This document shows, in pieces, positions 1 to 12,411 of a stretch of DNA of 64,000 bases (within the stretch, counting starts at the first letter, position 1; each line of letters starts with the position of its first letter). The stretch is from assembly GCA_029706075.1 (NCBI GenBank), contig JAINUG010000192.1, positions 807,001-871,000 on the forward strand, written 5' to 3'. The notes beneath the pieces are model-generated. The model was not told where the DNA came from and made no database searches. It was given only the letters and a program-made list of their open reading frames with translations. The translations under genes and the position numbers were made by a program. The DNA is from Aldrovandia affinis. Its lineage: Eukaryota; Chordata; Actinopteri; Notacanthiformes; Halosauridae.

Positions 1-760
1 CATTCGAAAGGGGGCGGGCAGTACGGGAGGGGTGTGGAGGGGGAGCAGGAGGACAATGGCTGAGGGGCCGTGCCGGGCCAGGGTGCACGCCGGTCCGCGG
101 GAACGAGGCCAGGGCACGGGCGCCGAGACCGACCGAGGTGAGAGGGGTAGGGAAGCCGGGCGGGGTGGCCCAGGGGGAGGGGCAGGGACACTGGCTAGCT
201 AACAGAGGCAGAGAGTGATGCGGCCACTGGGGTGGGCAGCACGGGAGGGGCGAGGTGCGCGGAAGGGAAGCAGGGCGATGGGTGGGGCCGGGCAGACCGG
301 CGCGGGGCAGGGGGAAATGAAGGACACCAGGCCGATGCCACTACTTTGGAGAATCTGGGCCCACAGCTGTGCAGAAACAAGGGGCGGGTTGAACGAGGGA
401 GCTGAATTTCGGAAGAACCAGAGAATGGGAAGGAAAATGGAGGGAGGCGGGAAGCTGGGTCAGGGAGAAAGGGCCAGCTGGTATGGGAGGGGTGGAGGGG
501 AAGCAGGACGATGGTAGGGAGATGGGCACCGAGCAAGCCAGTGTGCCGGCCCGCGGGACAGGGGCCGCAAACGCGGGGGCACCGTACCCAACCGAGCCGA
601 GGGAGGCAGGGGTGGGCCAGGGAAACAAGCTGGCAAGAGTGGAGTGAGAGAAGGGCACTGCTGTCCCGGGCAGGCGTGGGCAAAGAAAAGAGCCGTGAAA
701 GGCAGAGCAGCCGGATGGAGGCACTCTTCTAGAGAGCACAGATGGAGGCACAAGCCTACG
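1..760. repeat. GC-rich diverged tandem repeat region
   Basis: A purine- and GC-rich block in which a recognisable segment, approximately 'cgggaggggtggagggg-aagcaggacgatgg', recurs near positions 24, 242 and 484, giving diverged units of about 220-240 bp. Further matches, such as 'gccggtccgcggga' (unit 1) and 'gccggcccgcggga' (unit 3), follow at similar offsets. Overlapping open frames on both strands are low-complexity and unrelated to known proteins. It could be a satellite or a diverged GC-rich promoter region; I see no gene. Confidence 0.55.
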
Positions 761-769
761 GAGGCACGT

Positions 770-1130
770 CATTGGTTCCCGAGCGCAATACGGGAGACAA
801 GGTCGGAACACTTACACGCAATAGATAACACCTTAATAACCACGGTAGTCGCGTGCCGGAAGCGAACTACAGGTTAAATCTACAATCGCACAACGCGCTT
901 CCGCATACCGAATACCGTAGCCAAGACTCCGAACTATGTGTTGTACGTACAACCTATAAAGCGGCACTGCGACGGTGATAGCGAACAGTAGCGTCGTGGG
1001 TGAGAGAGAAAGAGATTCTGGGCGGGACAGGTGGGCAAGCCTCGGAAGGAGCACAGCCTCCAGACAGGGCAGGGGAAGGGGCCGGGAGAAGGAATCCGCG
1101 GGCCAGACTCCTGGAAAACCCATCGTCCGG
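770..1130. other. CpG-dense non-repetitive block
   Basis: From about 770 to 1000 the sequence turns from purine-rich repeat to a balanced composition unusually rich in CpG and TACG/CGTA words (for example 'cgcttccgcataccgaataccgtag'-like stretches), with a TATA-like 'cctataaag' at about 952. It returns to G-rich sequence at about 1010. No coding match is recognised. It could be part of an unidentified mobile element or a regulatory island. Confidence 0.3.
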
Positions 1131-1718
1131 GCGTGGCAGAGGACATCCGTATCAAAAAATCCGGTGTGGACGAAAGTTAGAGTGCCAACGTTAGCAGAAG
1201 ACAGAGTGAGACGCGCTTACGTTGCCAAAACCAGCTTAGCACAATGGAAGAAAAGTACATGGGGATTTTATACCTGTGGGAGATTAGTTTTAGCTGATCA
1301 AGGGAAGTGTCAGAGGTTGTCTGATAATTTCTCTCACAAATTGTTGTTTAAAAACTCCAATACAATCGCTCAGAGAAAAGATTTTGTTTCACAATTAATA
1401 TATTTTTCTCTAAAAGAGAACACAATTATTCATGTCCCTGTTTTCAGTACTTTGTAATGTAGTAACCCCTGGCAGCCCTACCGAATCAGCTTCAATTGGT
1501 GAACATATTGGGGGGGATCTTTGATCATTACTCATACAGAATCTTTCAATATCCTTCACACACATGCATACGCAATGGAGATCCGTTTTTTGGTCTCCTG
1601 TAACACTTTTTAATGTGCACTGCAGTCAAACCCAACAACAACACTCACTCACTCACTCACTGAGCTGAGCTGAACATCTTAAGCCTCTCTCCAGGAAACA
1701 TCTATCATACGGATATAA

Positions 1719-1798
1719 AGGAAGTAGATAAGCACAGCGCTAATAGACACAGATACAGAGGAAGTAGATAAGCACAGCACTAATAGACACAGACGATC
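1719..1798. repeat. Two-copy 40-bp tandem duplication
   Basis: The segment 'aggaagtagataagcacag' with its following 'c(g/a)ctaatagacacaga' occurs twice, offset by 40 bp, with one clear substitution between copies. Confidence 0.8.
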
Positions 1799-1859
1799 CG
1801 TGGATATTAGAAAGCTTAAGATCAAACGCAAGTCAAAGTTCTGAGAGATGGCACAGCTC

Positions 1860-1983
1860 TCATACACAATTCATTCATACACACACACACAAAAAACACA
1901 CACTCTCATCTACAGCTCATACACACACACACACCTCATTCATACATACACACAACAATATACACAAAAACACACAACTCTTT

Positions 1984-2018
<35 letters not shown>

Positions 2019-2130
2019 ACAACACAAACACACACAACTCATTAACACACACGTACATACAACACAAACACACACACGCACACACACACACACACACTCT
2101 CATACATATCTCTCACACACACACACACCG
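1860..2130. repeat. CA-rich compound microsatellite
   Basis: Interrupted (CA)n with 'tcatacacacac' and 'aacacaaac' variants. Short open frames reading H-T-H-T here are artefacts of the repeat. Confidence 0.9.
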
Positions 2131-3199
2131 GCCAGTGTTCCTACTACAGCTTTTCCAATGGCACTCCCACACCTTCATCATTAATTGAGGAAACATGCGA
2201 CTATCAATATTAATGCCTGTGTGATAATGTCAGGGGCAGAACCCAGCTGCATTACATAATATGTGCAGACCATCCCCCCCATGAGTGCTTTTCAAAGTAC
2301 CTCCAGTATCAACTATGCTAACAGAACATGAAGCTTCAGCATCTCCCAGAATACTACAGTATGGATATTTAAACAGCGCTCTAAAGAAACAGCGCTCTAT
2401 CAGCCCTATAAAGCTTCATCACTCCACAACTAACCAACTGCAACTCGACATCAATATGAGAACCTACATCAGCACATCAGCCCCTCGATGTAGCACTGCT
2501 CAAACGCTGCCACCGACAGCACCCACATCCAGTAGTGTTGCTGCCACTGCTATTAACACTGTCATCACAGTTACTGTTACAGATAGCAATTAGGCTAAGC
2601 TCATTACTAGCGGCGTTCATTAGCTAAAGTAGAATGATGGACTGGATAATCAACAGCTGGACAGCTGTTTTTTAAAATGCTTTTGGAATTAAATACAGGA
2701 AAATCTCTTCTTCTTATTTTGCTCAGTGTAGACACCCAAACGAACAGAAAGCGATGCCATGTCTTGCGTTCTTTGCCTCGTAGTACAGCAGTTACATAAC
2801 TCCCACACGGAGATGCACAGAGACACGAAGACGAAGACATGAAGGCTCAGAAGGGCAGCCTCCCGAACACTCACCATGTGCGGAGTTATTTCACCTCCCT
2901 TCTCCGAAACCACTCCTCGCTCACCCTCCGCTCATCCCCCTGTTCCCGGCTCAGAGACCCCCTGCAGTCTGCATCCAGGGCCGGAGAGCTCACGCGCCTT
3001 CGGAGCCCAGAACGCACAAGCACCGGCTGGATGCTCCTCTCACCAGCCCCCCACTACTGAACGATGGAAATTCACTCGAGATTTTCAGAAATCTGTGAAG
3101 CTGTTGTTATGGTGATGGGATACAAAGGGAGCTCTGGCAGTCTGAGTGTGTGGGAAGCACATTGTGGAAGCAGTGCAGTGAGGAGGAGAATGCTGGCTG

Positions 3200-3320
3200 G
3201 AGTCATCATCGGCTGGGGATCTGTTCACTCTGACCCATTCTGATCCACTGTGATCCATGCTGGGCCACTGCGATCCGCTGTCACCCTCTATGATCCACTC
3301 TGACCCACTCTGACCTGCTG
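3200..3320. repeat. Degenerate ~10-bp tandem repeat
   Basis: About ten imperfect copies of 'ctgatccact' / 'ctgacccact' / 'tgcgatccgc' lead directly into the large 21-bp minisatellite that follows. Confidence 0.6.
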
Positions 3321-3945
3321 TCCACACTGCTAACATTCTCCAATCACAGCGCCAGCACTCTCCCCTCATAGCGCTAACACTCTCCCAATACAGTGCTAAC
3401 ATTCTCCCCTTTCAGTGCCTACATTCTGCCCTCACAGCACTAATGCTCCCCAGACAGTGCTAACACTCCCCCCTCACAGTGCTAACACTCATCTCACAGC
3501 GCTAACATTCTCCCCTCACAGAGCTAACACTTTGCCCTCACAATGCTAACATTCATCTCACAACGCTAAAACTCTCCCCTCATAGACTTAACACTCTCTC
3601 CTCAAAGTGCTAACACTCTCCCCTCATAGTGCTAACACTCTCCCAACAGTGCTAACACTCTCCCCTCATAGTGCTAACACTCCCCCCTCATAGTGCTAAC
3701 ATTCATCTCACAACGCTAAAACTCTCCCCTCATAGAGTTAACACTCTCTTCCTCACAGAGCTAAACCTCTCCCCTCATAGAGCTAAACCTCTCCCCTCAC
3801 AGTGCTAACACTCTCCCCCCACTGTGCTAACATTCTGCCCCCACAGCGCTACCACTCTCCCCTCACAGAGTTAACACTCCCCCCTCACAGTGCCAACACT
3901 CTCCCCTCACAGAGCTAATACTCTGCCCTCACAGTGTAATGGAGT
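3320..3945. repeat. 21-bp minisatellite, first half
   Basis: About 28 imperfect copies of a unit close to 'ctcccctcacagtgctaacact'. The unit varies in length by a few bases and at 'cacag'/'catag' and 'gtgct'/'gagct'. It continues after an insertion at 4125-4830. Confidence 0.9.
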
Positions 3946-4124
3946 TGGTTCTGACTGCAGCGAGTTTCGAACCGAGGATCTCAGCGCCGCAAGAGACATG
4001 ATCGGCTCACTGAGCTAAAGACCTGAGTCCCCAGCCAAGGGAACCAATCGCACTCTTATTGACGTCACTTTCTGCAGCGGACGCTCACATGCTTAACTCA
4101 CATCTTCCGAGCTCTGCTACAACA
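3946..4124 (-). mobile_element. tRNA-like insertion (probable SINE) inside the minisatellite
   Basis: The minisatellite is interrupted by about 180 bp of unrelated sequence. On the minus strand it contains an A-box-like 'ttagctcagtgagc' and a B-box-like 'cggttcgaaactc' spaced as in a tRNA-derived pol III promoter, so I read it as a SINE head or tRNA pseudogene. A perfect CRE palindrome TGACGTCA lies at 4060-4067 and a CCAAT at 4044-4048, just upstream of the tRNA-like part. No clear tail or target duplication is seen. Confidence 0.55.
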
Positions 4125-4830
4125 GCACTAACCATCTCCCCTCACAGTGCTAACACTATCCCCTCATAGAGCTAACTCTCCCCTCATAAAGCTAAACCTC
4201 TCCCCTCACAGTGCTAACAATCTCCCCTCACAGTGCTAACTCTCCCCCGACAATGCTAACACTCCCCCTCACAGTGCCAACACTCTCCCTTCATAGAGCC
4301 AACACTCTCCCCTCACAGAGCTAAACCTCTCCCCTCACAGTGCCAACACTCCCCCTCACAGTGCTAACTCTCCCCCCCGACAATGCTAACACTCCCCCCT
4401 CATAAAGCTAAACCTCTCTGCTCACAGTGCTAACACTCCCCCCCTCACAGCGCTAAAACTCCCCCCCTGACAATGCGAACAATCTCCCTTCACAGTGCTA
4501 ACACTTCCCCCTCACAGCGCTAAAACTCCCCCCGACAATGCGAACAATCTCTCCTCACAGTGCTAACACCCCCTCACAGCACTAAAACTCCCCCCCTGAC
4601 AATGCTAACAATCTCCCTTCACAGTGCTAACACTTCCCCCTCACAGTGCTAAACCCCCCCTCACAGCGCTAAACTCCCCCTCACAGCGCTAAAACTCCCC
4701 CGACAATGCTAACAATCTCCCCTCACAGCGCTAACAATCTCCCCTCACAGAGCTAACAATCTCCCCTCACAGCGCTAACAATCTCCCCTCACAGCGCTAA
4801 CAATCTCCCCTCATAGAGCTAACGTTCTCC
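4125..4830. repeat. 21-bp minisatellite, second half
   Basis: The array resumes with about 33 copies of the 'ctcccctcacagtgctaac' unit, with subfamilies ending in 'cccccgacaatgc' and 'tcacagcgctaaaactcccc'. The last copies ('cagcgctaacaatctcccct') are almost identical to one another, suggesting recent local homogenisation. Confidence 0.9.
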
Positions 4831-6504
4831 TCTTTCCTATGGTTTGGCAATAAGCTGCATCAGAATCTGTGCCCGTGGCCTCCATCCTCCAGGGTCTCGT
4901 GAAATCAGATAAAGTCAAACTCCTCAGGATGAAACTGTTGTGCAACAATGTTGGCACATATAGGAAAACGTCATATGATGGATTACATTATCTTGAATTA
5001 TCCTTAATTATCATTCATTCTGGATATGTATAGGTCTCTTAAACAGTGGCTACTACATGCAGTGCTAGATGTGTGCCCTTGCCTTAGAGAGTAACGGCAG
5101 TCCCAGCATTAAACAACGACCAGGAAACCCAATTTGTTTTAAAAGCAGCAGGACGGAGACAAAGCAAGACCTTCACATTCAGGGAAAGGAGATAGAGAAG
5201 CCCTCAATCAATCTTCATAAATCCTCAGAATATTACAAGCCCCTATGGAAGAGTCTCACCAAATATCATAAACATGCTAATACAGTACAAAACCTGTTAA
5301 TTGATTTCAAATACTAAATAACAATTACAGAACAACAGACATGGGACATAGTGTAAACACCATTACAGTTCTTATTCCATCTACATCCTTCAAAAGCCAT
5401 GAAATGTGAAAGATAAATCATCACCTCCATCCATCCCTCCATTCCTCCCTCCCTCCATCCATCCATCCCTCCATACATACACACATACATACATACCACA
5501 TGTACACAAAGATGTGCTACACAGCAGATGTGTTACACCTGGGTTTACATTTTAATGTGAGTATGCTAATAAAACACTAATCCTCCTTGTCTCCTATGTA
5601 AATGTCAGCGATCGAAGTGCCCCATCCAAACATCCAACAAATAACAAAAAATTGAAAGATTGAAGCAATAGTCATTAAAAAGAGTTTATGCTGGGAACGT
5701 GATCGAGGAAGCGCGCTGTCAGCGGCTCCTGCCCTTGCTGGGGGATGCAATGAGAGTAATGAGAGAGAGAAGAACCGAGAGATTCACATCAGGCAGCAGG
5801 AGTGCATGTTTCATGAGCTGAGAGCACACGAGTGTAGGGACGGTCACGTTAACCCCCTACATGCTCAGGCACTGTTGAGCTGCGCAAGGGCCACTGTGGA
5901 TTTACAAACCGGGTCAGTCCAGTCCACTGTACCCTCGTGAAATTAAGCGCAGCGCACACGCTCCAGTCATCATCTGGCTGCAGCACACCCTTCCTTACAC
6001 TGGGGAAATGTACAAACATGTCACACAGCAGCATGCCATTTCCACTCAATCACTACACCTGCTGCCTTCATTAATCACAGCAAGGGAGAGCCTCCCAGCT
6101 CAATGACTTATGGATTTGTTTTGGGCTGAGGCTTTAGGGACAGGGCAAGGATTGCGTTTCTGCTAGAGGGGAGCGCCAAACGCAGAAACGCAACGCTGCC
6201 GTCCCGTGGGGGATTCGGATTTCGCCTCTGGTCACAAGTCGAACTCAACGCTCGCACTCTTTTCTAATCCACCCATGTCCTCAACACCACATTATAATGG
6301 AAGTACAGTCTACCTGACATGAGTAACGGACACATTAACCCTGCCAGTGAGCGCAGGAAGCAGGGAGCTGGAAATAATGACTGGATTGTGACTGGACTCT
6401 ACCTGGAGGCCTATCACTGAGGAGCAGCAGTGACATCGAGTCTGCTGGCCCTGGGGCGCAGGGAGAGGGGGGGCAGGGTTAGGGTTATAGTGCTAGGGCT
6501 ATAG
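4831..6504. other. Unique intron-like sequence, no gene seen
   Basis: No coding match, splice-bounded exon or RNA gene was recognised. It contains a (CCAT/CCTC)n stretch at about 5418-5490, a small perfect hairpin at 6152-6193, and a short telomere-like 'gggttagggtta' at about 6476-6487. Confidence 0.5.
6152..6193. repeat. 12-bp perfect inverted repeat with 18-nt loop
   Basis: Arms ttgcgtttctgc (6152-6163) and gcagaaacgcaa (6182-6193) are exact reverse complements. Confidence 0.85.
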
Positions 6505-6509
6505 CCTCC

Positions 6510-6917
6510 TTACACACCAAACACTCAGCCCCCTGCCTCACACACCCAAACACTCAGCCCCTGCCTCACCCACCCAAACACTCAGCCCCCTGCCTCACAC
6601 ACCCAAACACTCAGCCCCCTGCCTCACACACCCAAACACTCACCCCCTGCCTCATACACCAAACACTCAGTCCCCTGCCTCACACACCCAAACACTCAGC
6701 CCCCTGTCATCACACACCCAAACACTCAGCCCCCTGCCTCACACACCCAAACACTCAGCCCCCTGCCTCACACACCCAAACACTCAGCCCCCTGCCTCAC
6801 ACACCCAAACACTCAGCCCCCTGCCTCACACACCCAAACACTCAGCCCCCTGCCATACACACACACCCAAACACTCACCCCCTGCCTCACACACCCAAAC
6901 ACTCACCCCCCTGCCTT
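6510..6917. repeat. 29-bp minisatellite
   Basis: About 14 copies of a 29-bp unit containing 'acacccaaacactcag' and 'ccccctgcctc'. Many copies in the middle of the array are identical. Confidence 0.93.
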
Positions 6918-6980
6918 ACAGATGCTCTATCCTACAGCGGTGTTTGAAACAGATGCTCTATCCTACAGCGGTGTTTGAAA
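6918..6980. repeat. Exact 31-bp tandem duplication
   Basis: The segment starting 'acagatgctctatcctacag' and ending 'cggtgtttgaa' is repeated exactly at an offset of 31 bp, at the edge of the 29-bp minisatellite. Confidence 0.92.
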
Positions 6981-7123
6981 CGGGCGGGGCATCACTCTGT
7001 CCTGTGTCTACCTGCTGGGCGATGTGCCCGCCACGCTGGCCGTATGAGATCGATATCCACCTGGGCTTAATAACCAGCATTCTCAGCTTTTTAGTGGAGC
7101 CGAGGGGGGAGCGGGGGACACAC

Positions 7124-7220
7124 AGCCTCACAGATTTTCAGTGGAGACAGGGGAGAGTGGGGGAGGGGAACAGCCTCACAGATTTTCAGTGGAGACAGGG
7201 GAGAGATGGAGTGGGGGGGG
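7124..7220. repeat. Two-copy 48-bp tandem duplication
   Basis: 'agcctcacagattttcagtg' followed by 'gagacaggggagag' occurs twice, 48 bp apart, in a G-rich setting. Confidence 0.85.
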
Positions 7221-9410
7221 TGGGGGAGAGATAGAGAGGGGGGCAGAGCGAGTGGGGGATAAAGGGATAGGCGAACGTGTCACTGTGGGCACTCAGCAGG
7301 TGAGGAGGAAACTAACGTTGGACACACTGATGCAGACCCATCAGTGACGGTACCCCCTGCTGTGCCAACGCCGTGCGTAAGACACACGTCTGACACAACA
7401 ACACAGTCACAGCCAATCACAACACTTGAGCAGGGGTGAAGGAAAGCCAGGGTGTACTTTCACCTTGAGGGAATGGTACAAACCCACAAATGTTGAATGC
7501 CCTTTCATCATATATGCCCCTTCATTAAAATGTAAAAAAAGAAGTTCCTTTCATCAAGATTCAGGAAGAAAAATAATTGAAAGTGGCACTCCTCTCCTCT
7601 GCACAGTGGCGCAGTTACGCCATAGCCGAGGCGGCCGACAGAGCGGCATTAGCGCCGGCTCATCACACAGATCTAGAGTGAAGTTGCTGGAGGGGCCCGG
7701 CTGTGCAATGGACTCCACTGCCGAGTTTAACTCTGAGCACTTTCGCAAAAACACAAACACAATCCACTGAGATCCTCTGGGTCAGTATCCAGTTACAAAC
7801 GCTGGCCGTTCACCATATCGACACAAGGAGCTGGCGCCATGGCAACGGGCAAGCCCCGCACCAGCGGTGGTACAGGTAATTACAGAGATCTGACACGTGT
7901 GGGCCATGCCTCGGACACAACCTGGCCCGCTGTAGCAAGCGGTTAACCCAGACCGTCGACAGCCCCTCAGGAACACATTCCGCATGCAGTCAAACGCACA
8001 AATCTTTACCTTCACATCACATGAGTACCACAACAAGAACACAAACACAAAGAGAGCTACAAGGTTTGGTTATGCAGTTAAAATTTCAAGGCAATTTAAT
8101 TTGGCTGGACTGCATGGAAATGGAAGTCTGGGCTCTTGAGAAACATGGGGGAAAGTATTGGTTACCACCACTACTTTTATTTTTGAGTTTAAAACCTTAA
8201 AAAATAAAGAAAAGAGAACAGGTTCATCCAATGGCCATCGCCAAGTGTAAACAAAACAGTTTAGTCAGAACCAGACTATCGAATAAACAGGCTCCATTTC
8301 AGACGATCGATCAGGGAGTGAAGAGGAGTCCGAGCGAAGCAGCAGGAGAACTGCGCTGTCTGAAGATCATTCCAGACGAAGTGTTTATCTCCGCTAACAC
8401 CGTGAACGGGAGACTGTTTCGGCCATTAGCCGTGCTCGATAGTGCGGCGGAGCGATCCGCGGCTCTGGTCCCGTTCCCCCGATGCGCCCTGTGGGGCCGC
8501 TCGATAGGAGGCCCTGAAGGGTGGCCGCACGAGGAAGTCTTCAGTTGCAAACCTGGATAACAACCTGCGACTGTCCTACTGCGGACCCTGTGACAGAGGA
8601 ACCCCCGATTCGACACCAGAGAGACTTTTATTAAGCCTTTCTTGAAAAACAGTCTACAGTGACTGAAACTGTAAAAAATGTATTTGTATTTTTGTTAAAC
8701 CAGCGTGTCTAGTCCCCATTGGTGGGGATGCTGTGTGCAGGGTCAGTGTCCCCGTGTGCCCAATGCAGCTGGGCGAGGTCTGTGCAGAGCTGGGGCTGAG
8801 GCAGGATGTGCGAGTGTCTGCGTGTGGCTTTAGGGACGGCTGAAGCGCTACCCAGCGCTGCGATGCTTGCAGAATAAAATGCTAGTGCAATTAGCAGCAG
8901 ACGTCACGTGAGCCACGCGTTCGCTTCGCCTGTGGCTACGGGTCTTAGCAGCCTCTTTGTGGAAGCAATCAGGGCTGTGATCAGCACTGTTCTATTTTTT
9001 TACAAATTAATCAAAGTTTCCTAATAGAAGTAAAATACCTTCAACAATGTAACGGCGAACAGTTTAAACGGGTGCAAAGCTGCGATTCTATGTGTGACGC
9101 TTGAAGGCCCATCGTTCGTGCAGGGAGTGCGTGCCCCAGCTGTGGAGAGCTGAACGCAGTGAGCAGATTTCGTCTGACCTCGGGAAACTCAGGCAGCCAC
9201 TGAAATCGTGTGTGTCTCGGTTCAGACCCTCGGGTACCAAACACAGCGACAGGGAACACACACAAGGACACACAATAAGCCTCCTCCCATTTCGCAGGCT
9301 ACTGCAGTCCCAACACTTCTACATCCCTGCAGGCAGGCACTGACTGTATAGAAGGATGGCAGTCTCCCTGCACTATCATGCAAGGCATTCTTAGTGTTTC
9401 TGAGCCAGTG
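7221..9410. other. Unique intron-like sequence, no gene seen
   Basis: Contains stretches of moderate CpG density (about 7600-7960 and 8310-8560) but no recognisable protein or RNA. The open frames at 8231-8560 (plus) and 8311-8616 (minus) overlap and resemble nothing I know. It may contain conserved noncoding sequence. Confidence 0.4.
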
Positions 9411-9411
9411 T

Positions 9412-9544
9412 GTGGTGTATGTGTATGTATGTGTGTGTGTGTGTGTGTGTGCCAGATCTCTTGTGTGTGTGTGTGTGTGCGTATGCCAGATCTCATGTGT
9501 GTGTTCCAGGTCTCGTGTGTGTGTGTGTGCCAGATCTCATGTAC

Positions 9545-9589
<45 letters not shown>

Positions 9590-9632
9590 TGTGTGTGCAT
9601 GCGCATGTGTGTGTGCATGTGTGTGTGTCAGA
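9412..9632. repeat. GT microsatellite punctuated by CAGATCTC words
   Basis: Tracts of (GT)n are separated by 'ccagatctc' or 'ccaggtctc' at about 9452, 9486, 9508, 9531 and 9629, making a degenerate compound minisatellite of 20-100 bp units. Confidence 0.85.
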
Positions 9633-9722
9633 TCTCATAAGAACATAAGAATACATAGGGACGAGAACAGGCCATTTGGCCCGACTAGGCTCGTCATATC
9701 CTAGTCTAAAGACAGATATGGC
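9633..9722 (+). mobile_element. Dispersed repeat end with 'cataagaacataagaa'
   Basis: Begins 'cataagaacataagaatac', then a body containing 'aggccatttggcccgactag' and 'ctcgtcatatcctagtc'. This is a common interspersed-repeat terminus in fish and other vertebrates; the family is not assigned. A related 'acataagaacataagaa' is present in inverted orientation near 53108-53132. Confidence 0.5.
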
Positions 9723-10420
9723 TGCCTCCCTACACACACATCACAAATGAGCACAGACAGACACACAGACATGAGCTCAGATGAATGGGAGGCTTCTCCA
9801 CCAAAGCACAGATTCAGGCTCTTTCCACAGAGGCTCCCACTGCGTGCACATAACTGGCATGCATATCTGCACTTTAGTAATGAATGATACATATCGATGT
9901 TATACTTATCTATATCCAATGATACGGCGTATGGAAATGATTATGGAAATGAAATAATTACAAGTTAATTATGACAGATAAATGGCAATGTTAAGGGGAT
10001 TCCAAGAAAACCTGAATTCTCCCATTCAGTCATACGAGACAAAGTTCCTGGTGGTAGCCTAGCCAGTACTTGAGAATGCCCAAACGTTCTGAATTATTAT
10101 TCCAAGTAAATACTAATTATTTTGATTCAGTTTATTTTGATCAATTTAAAAACAATACATAAATTAGCATCACACTTGCTATAATTGATTGCATGAGACA
10201 ATCAGTTGTTTCCTCCTGCACAACACTCTTCAGTGTTGATGTGAAATTTAAATTGTATTGGTCCTACCAGTATTAATGGCACATTGTAAGAGGCTGTAAA
10301 AACCACCAGATAAGCATTCATGTATTGCTAAACAGCGATATTGATACCATTCCAAAGCTCTAAACATTTCTGGCAAATTTAACCTTGTGATATTCTATTA
10401 TGCACAAACTGCGGTGCTCC
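9723..10420. other. AT-rich unique sequence, no gene seen
   Basis: No coding or RNA match recognised. Confidence 0.4.
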
Positions 10421-10574
10421 TGGTGTGTGTGTGTATGTGTGTGTGTGCATCTTTGTGTGTGTGTGTGTGCATCTGTGTTTGTGTGTGTCTCTGTGTGTGT
10501 GCATCTGTGTGTGTGTATCTGTGTGTGTGTGCATGTGTGTGCGTGTGTGTGTGTGTGTGTGCGTGCGTGTGTGC

Positions 10575-10610
<36 letters not shown>

Positions 10611-10611
10611 A
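10421..10611. repeat. GT microsatellite
   Basis: Interrupted (GT)n with 'gcatctgtgt' variants. All open frames crossing it are V-C-V-C or H-T-H-T artefacts. Confidence 0.92.
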
Positions 10612-11525
10612 TTTATCTCGTGTCTCCTGTGTACTTCTGCCATCTGTGGAGGGGAATATTACATAAATTATAACCATACCTTTATATAATATTGTGCAAT
10701 TCCAGCAGAACATTTAGAAAGCCATGTCTAAAGCCCAACCCTTTTCAAGTGTGTTCCTGTAACGGGGAGTTGAAACTGCCCTGGACCAGTCTGGAGCTCA
10801 GATGCTCACATCGTTCTGTACCTCTGCCCAAGGGCCATTGCACGTTCATTAACACCTTACGTTTAATTAACAATCGGAGCAGAAGTTTCTGACATTTTCC
10901 ATCGGGCATAAGAGTGGAAAGCCCTGGTTTTCACGAATGCGCACATGCCAGTAACAGATAAGACCCACAGCTCTGTGTCTATCATAGCACGTTAGAGTGG
11001 CCATTGCAACTTCTGGACAGATGGACATGTGAAAAAGTGTGACATATGCAAGTTTGGATATGACACAGGGCTACATTTCTGAGCCTAGAGCTGAACAAGC
11101 AAATAATAAACAATTTCTTTGTTCCATTTAACTTCAATTGTAGCTGGAATTGTTTATATTCATTCCCACAGTAAGCTGAAAGTGTACCTCCAGCTCCAAT
11201 TAGGGAAACACTACACACGTTTACATGATCATTATAAGGTAGACAACTGGTTCGTTCCCAGAGAACAGACCTTGGTGTCCTTCAACATTGGATTGAAATT
11301 CATTCATAATCACATTGAAAGACTTCACCCCCCATAATGCTCTGCAGAGCATGAAATGTAGGCTAACTCCTGCTGTCATTTCACCACACAGCTGAAACGC
11401 TGTGCTCCAGCTTAAGTGCAGTTCAGACTGAGGTATGTGCAGAACCGCTGCTTGACATTAATAGGAGAGAGTTAAGTAGCAAAATGGATTAACACCACAC
11501 ACTCTCTGTCGGTTATATACGCCTC

Positions 11526-11558
<33 letters not shown>

Positions 11559-12410
11559 GGGAAAAGGCTTCTTTTCTTTTGTAAGTGCGTTTACATTATT
11601 CATAAAGGCCTCTCCTGGTAAAGGTTGAAAGCTGGAGCCATAAAAAATTAAGTGCGGGGAACAAACCACAGGAGACGCGCGTGCATGTGGAGAGGGGCCA
11701 CGGCCAAGGGGCGCAGCTCAGGGATACAGGAGAATCCTGGTTCAGCTCAAGGGGTCCTGTTCTGTCGCGAAAAAGCCCAGAGCGATGGAGCTTTAGGTCC
11801 AGCACACCTGAGACAGCACTCTCAGTGTGGAGTATAGCAGACCTGCCATCTTGATAACAGCTGGTGGATTGTCTCCACTTTAGCTATGCTGGAGATAAGG
11901 GTCCCATGCCACGAGAACCAGAGTACTAAAGCCACCCCGTTCCAGTGTCTTTCTGTCTCTCTTTCGGGGTGTTAGCCTAATCACACCCCCTAGAGCAGGG
12001 CCAAGGAAGAAAAGACACACAGATGTTTTGGATATGCCAAAACGTGCCTCTGTCTGAGCACAAAGCAGCTGTAATAGCCGTGCCGCTGTAATCAGCGCAG
12101 TCAATGAGGACATTATGGGCTGTGTTAAGGCAAGAGCCAACCACACATGGATTAGGGTCATTTGTTCTACTACGGGAGGGAAATCCACAGCACGCTGATT
12201 TGAAAACAGGCACGTCTTGCAGCAGCCCCCATTGCTGCTGTGGATTAAGCAATTTCAGCGTTTCTCACATTTTCATCCTGCTAATTTGCAGAATGTTTTG
12301 CCCCAAAGTAATTGACAAAGATCACGCGAGCAAAGAGACAAGGTCATAATCAACCAACAGTCCGTATCGTTAAGCATTAAAAGCTAGAAGAGCTTGGCTA
12401 CATCTCAAAA
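10612..12410. other. Unique intron-like sequence, no gene seen
   Basis: Contains a run of 29 T at 11528-11556 but no gene that I recognise. Confidence 0.4.
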
Positions 12411-12411
12411 T

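Noticed and set aside
6470..6490. Interstitial telomere
   Set aside because: Only about two TTAGGG-like hexamers; too short.
8231..8616. Overlapping open frames of about 100 codons on both strands
   Set aside because: GC-balanced sequence without homology, and mutually antisense, so at most one could be real; no support for either.
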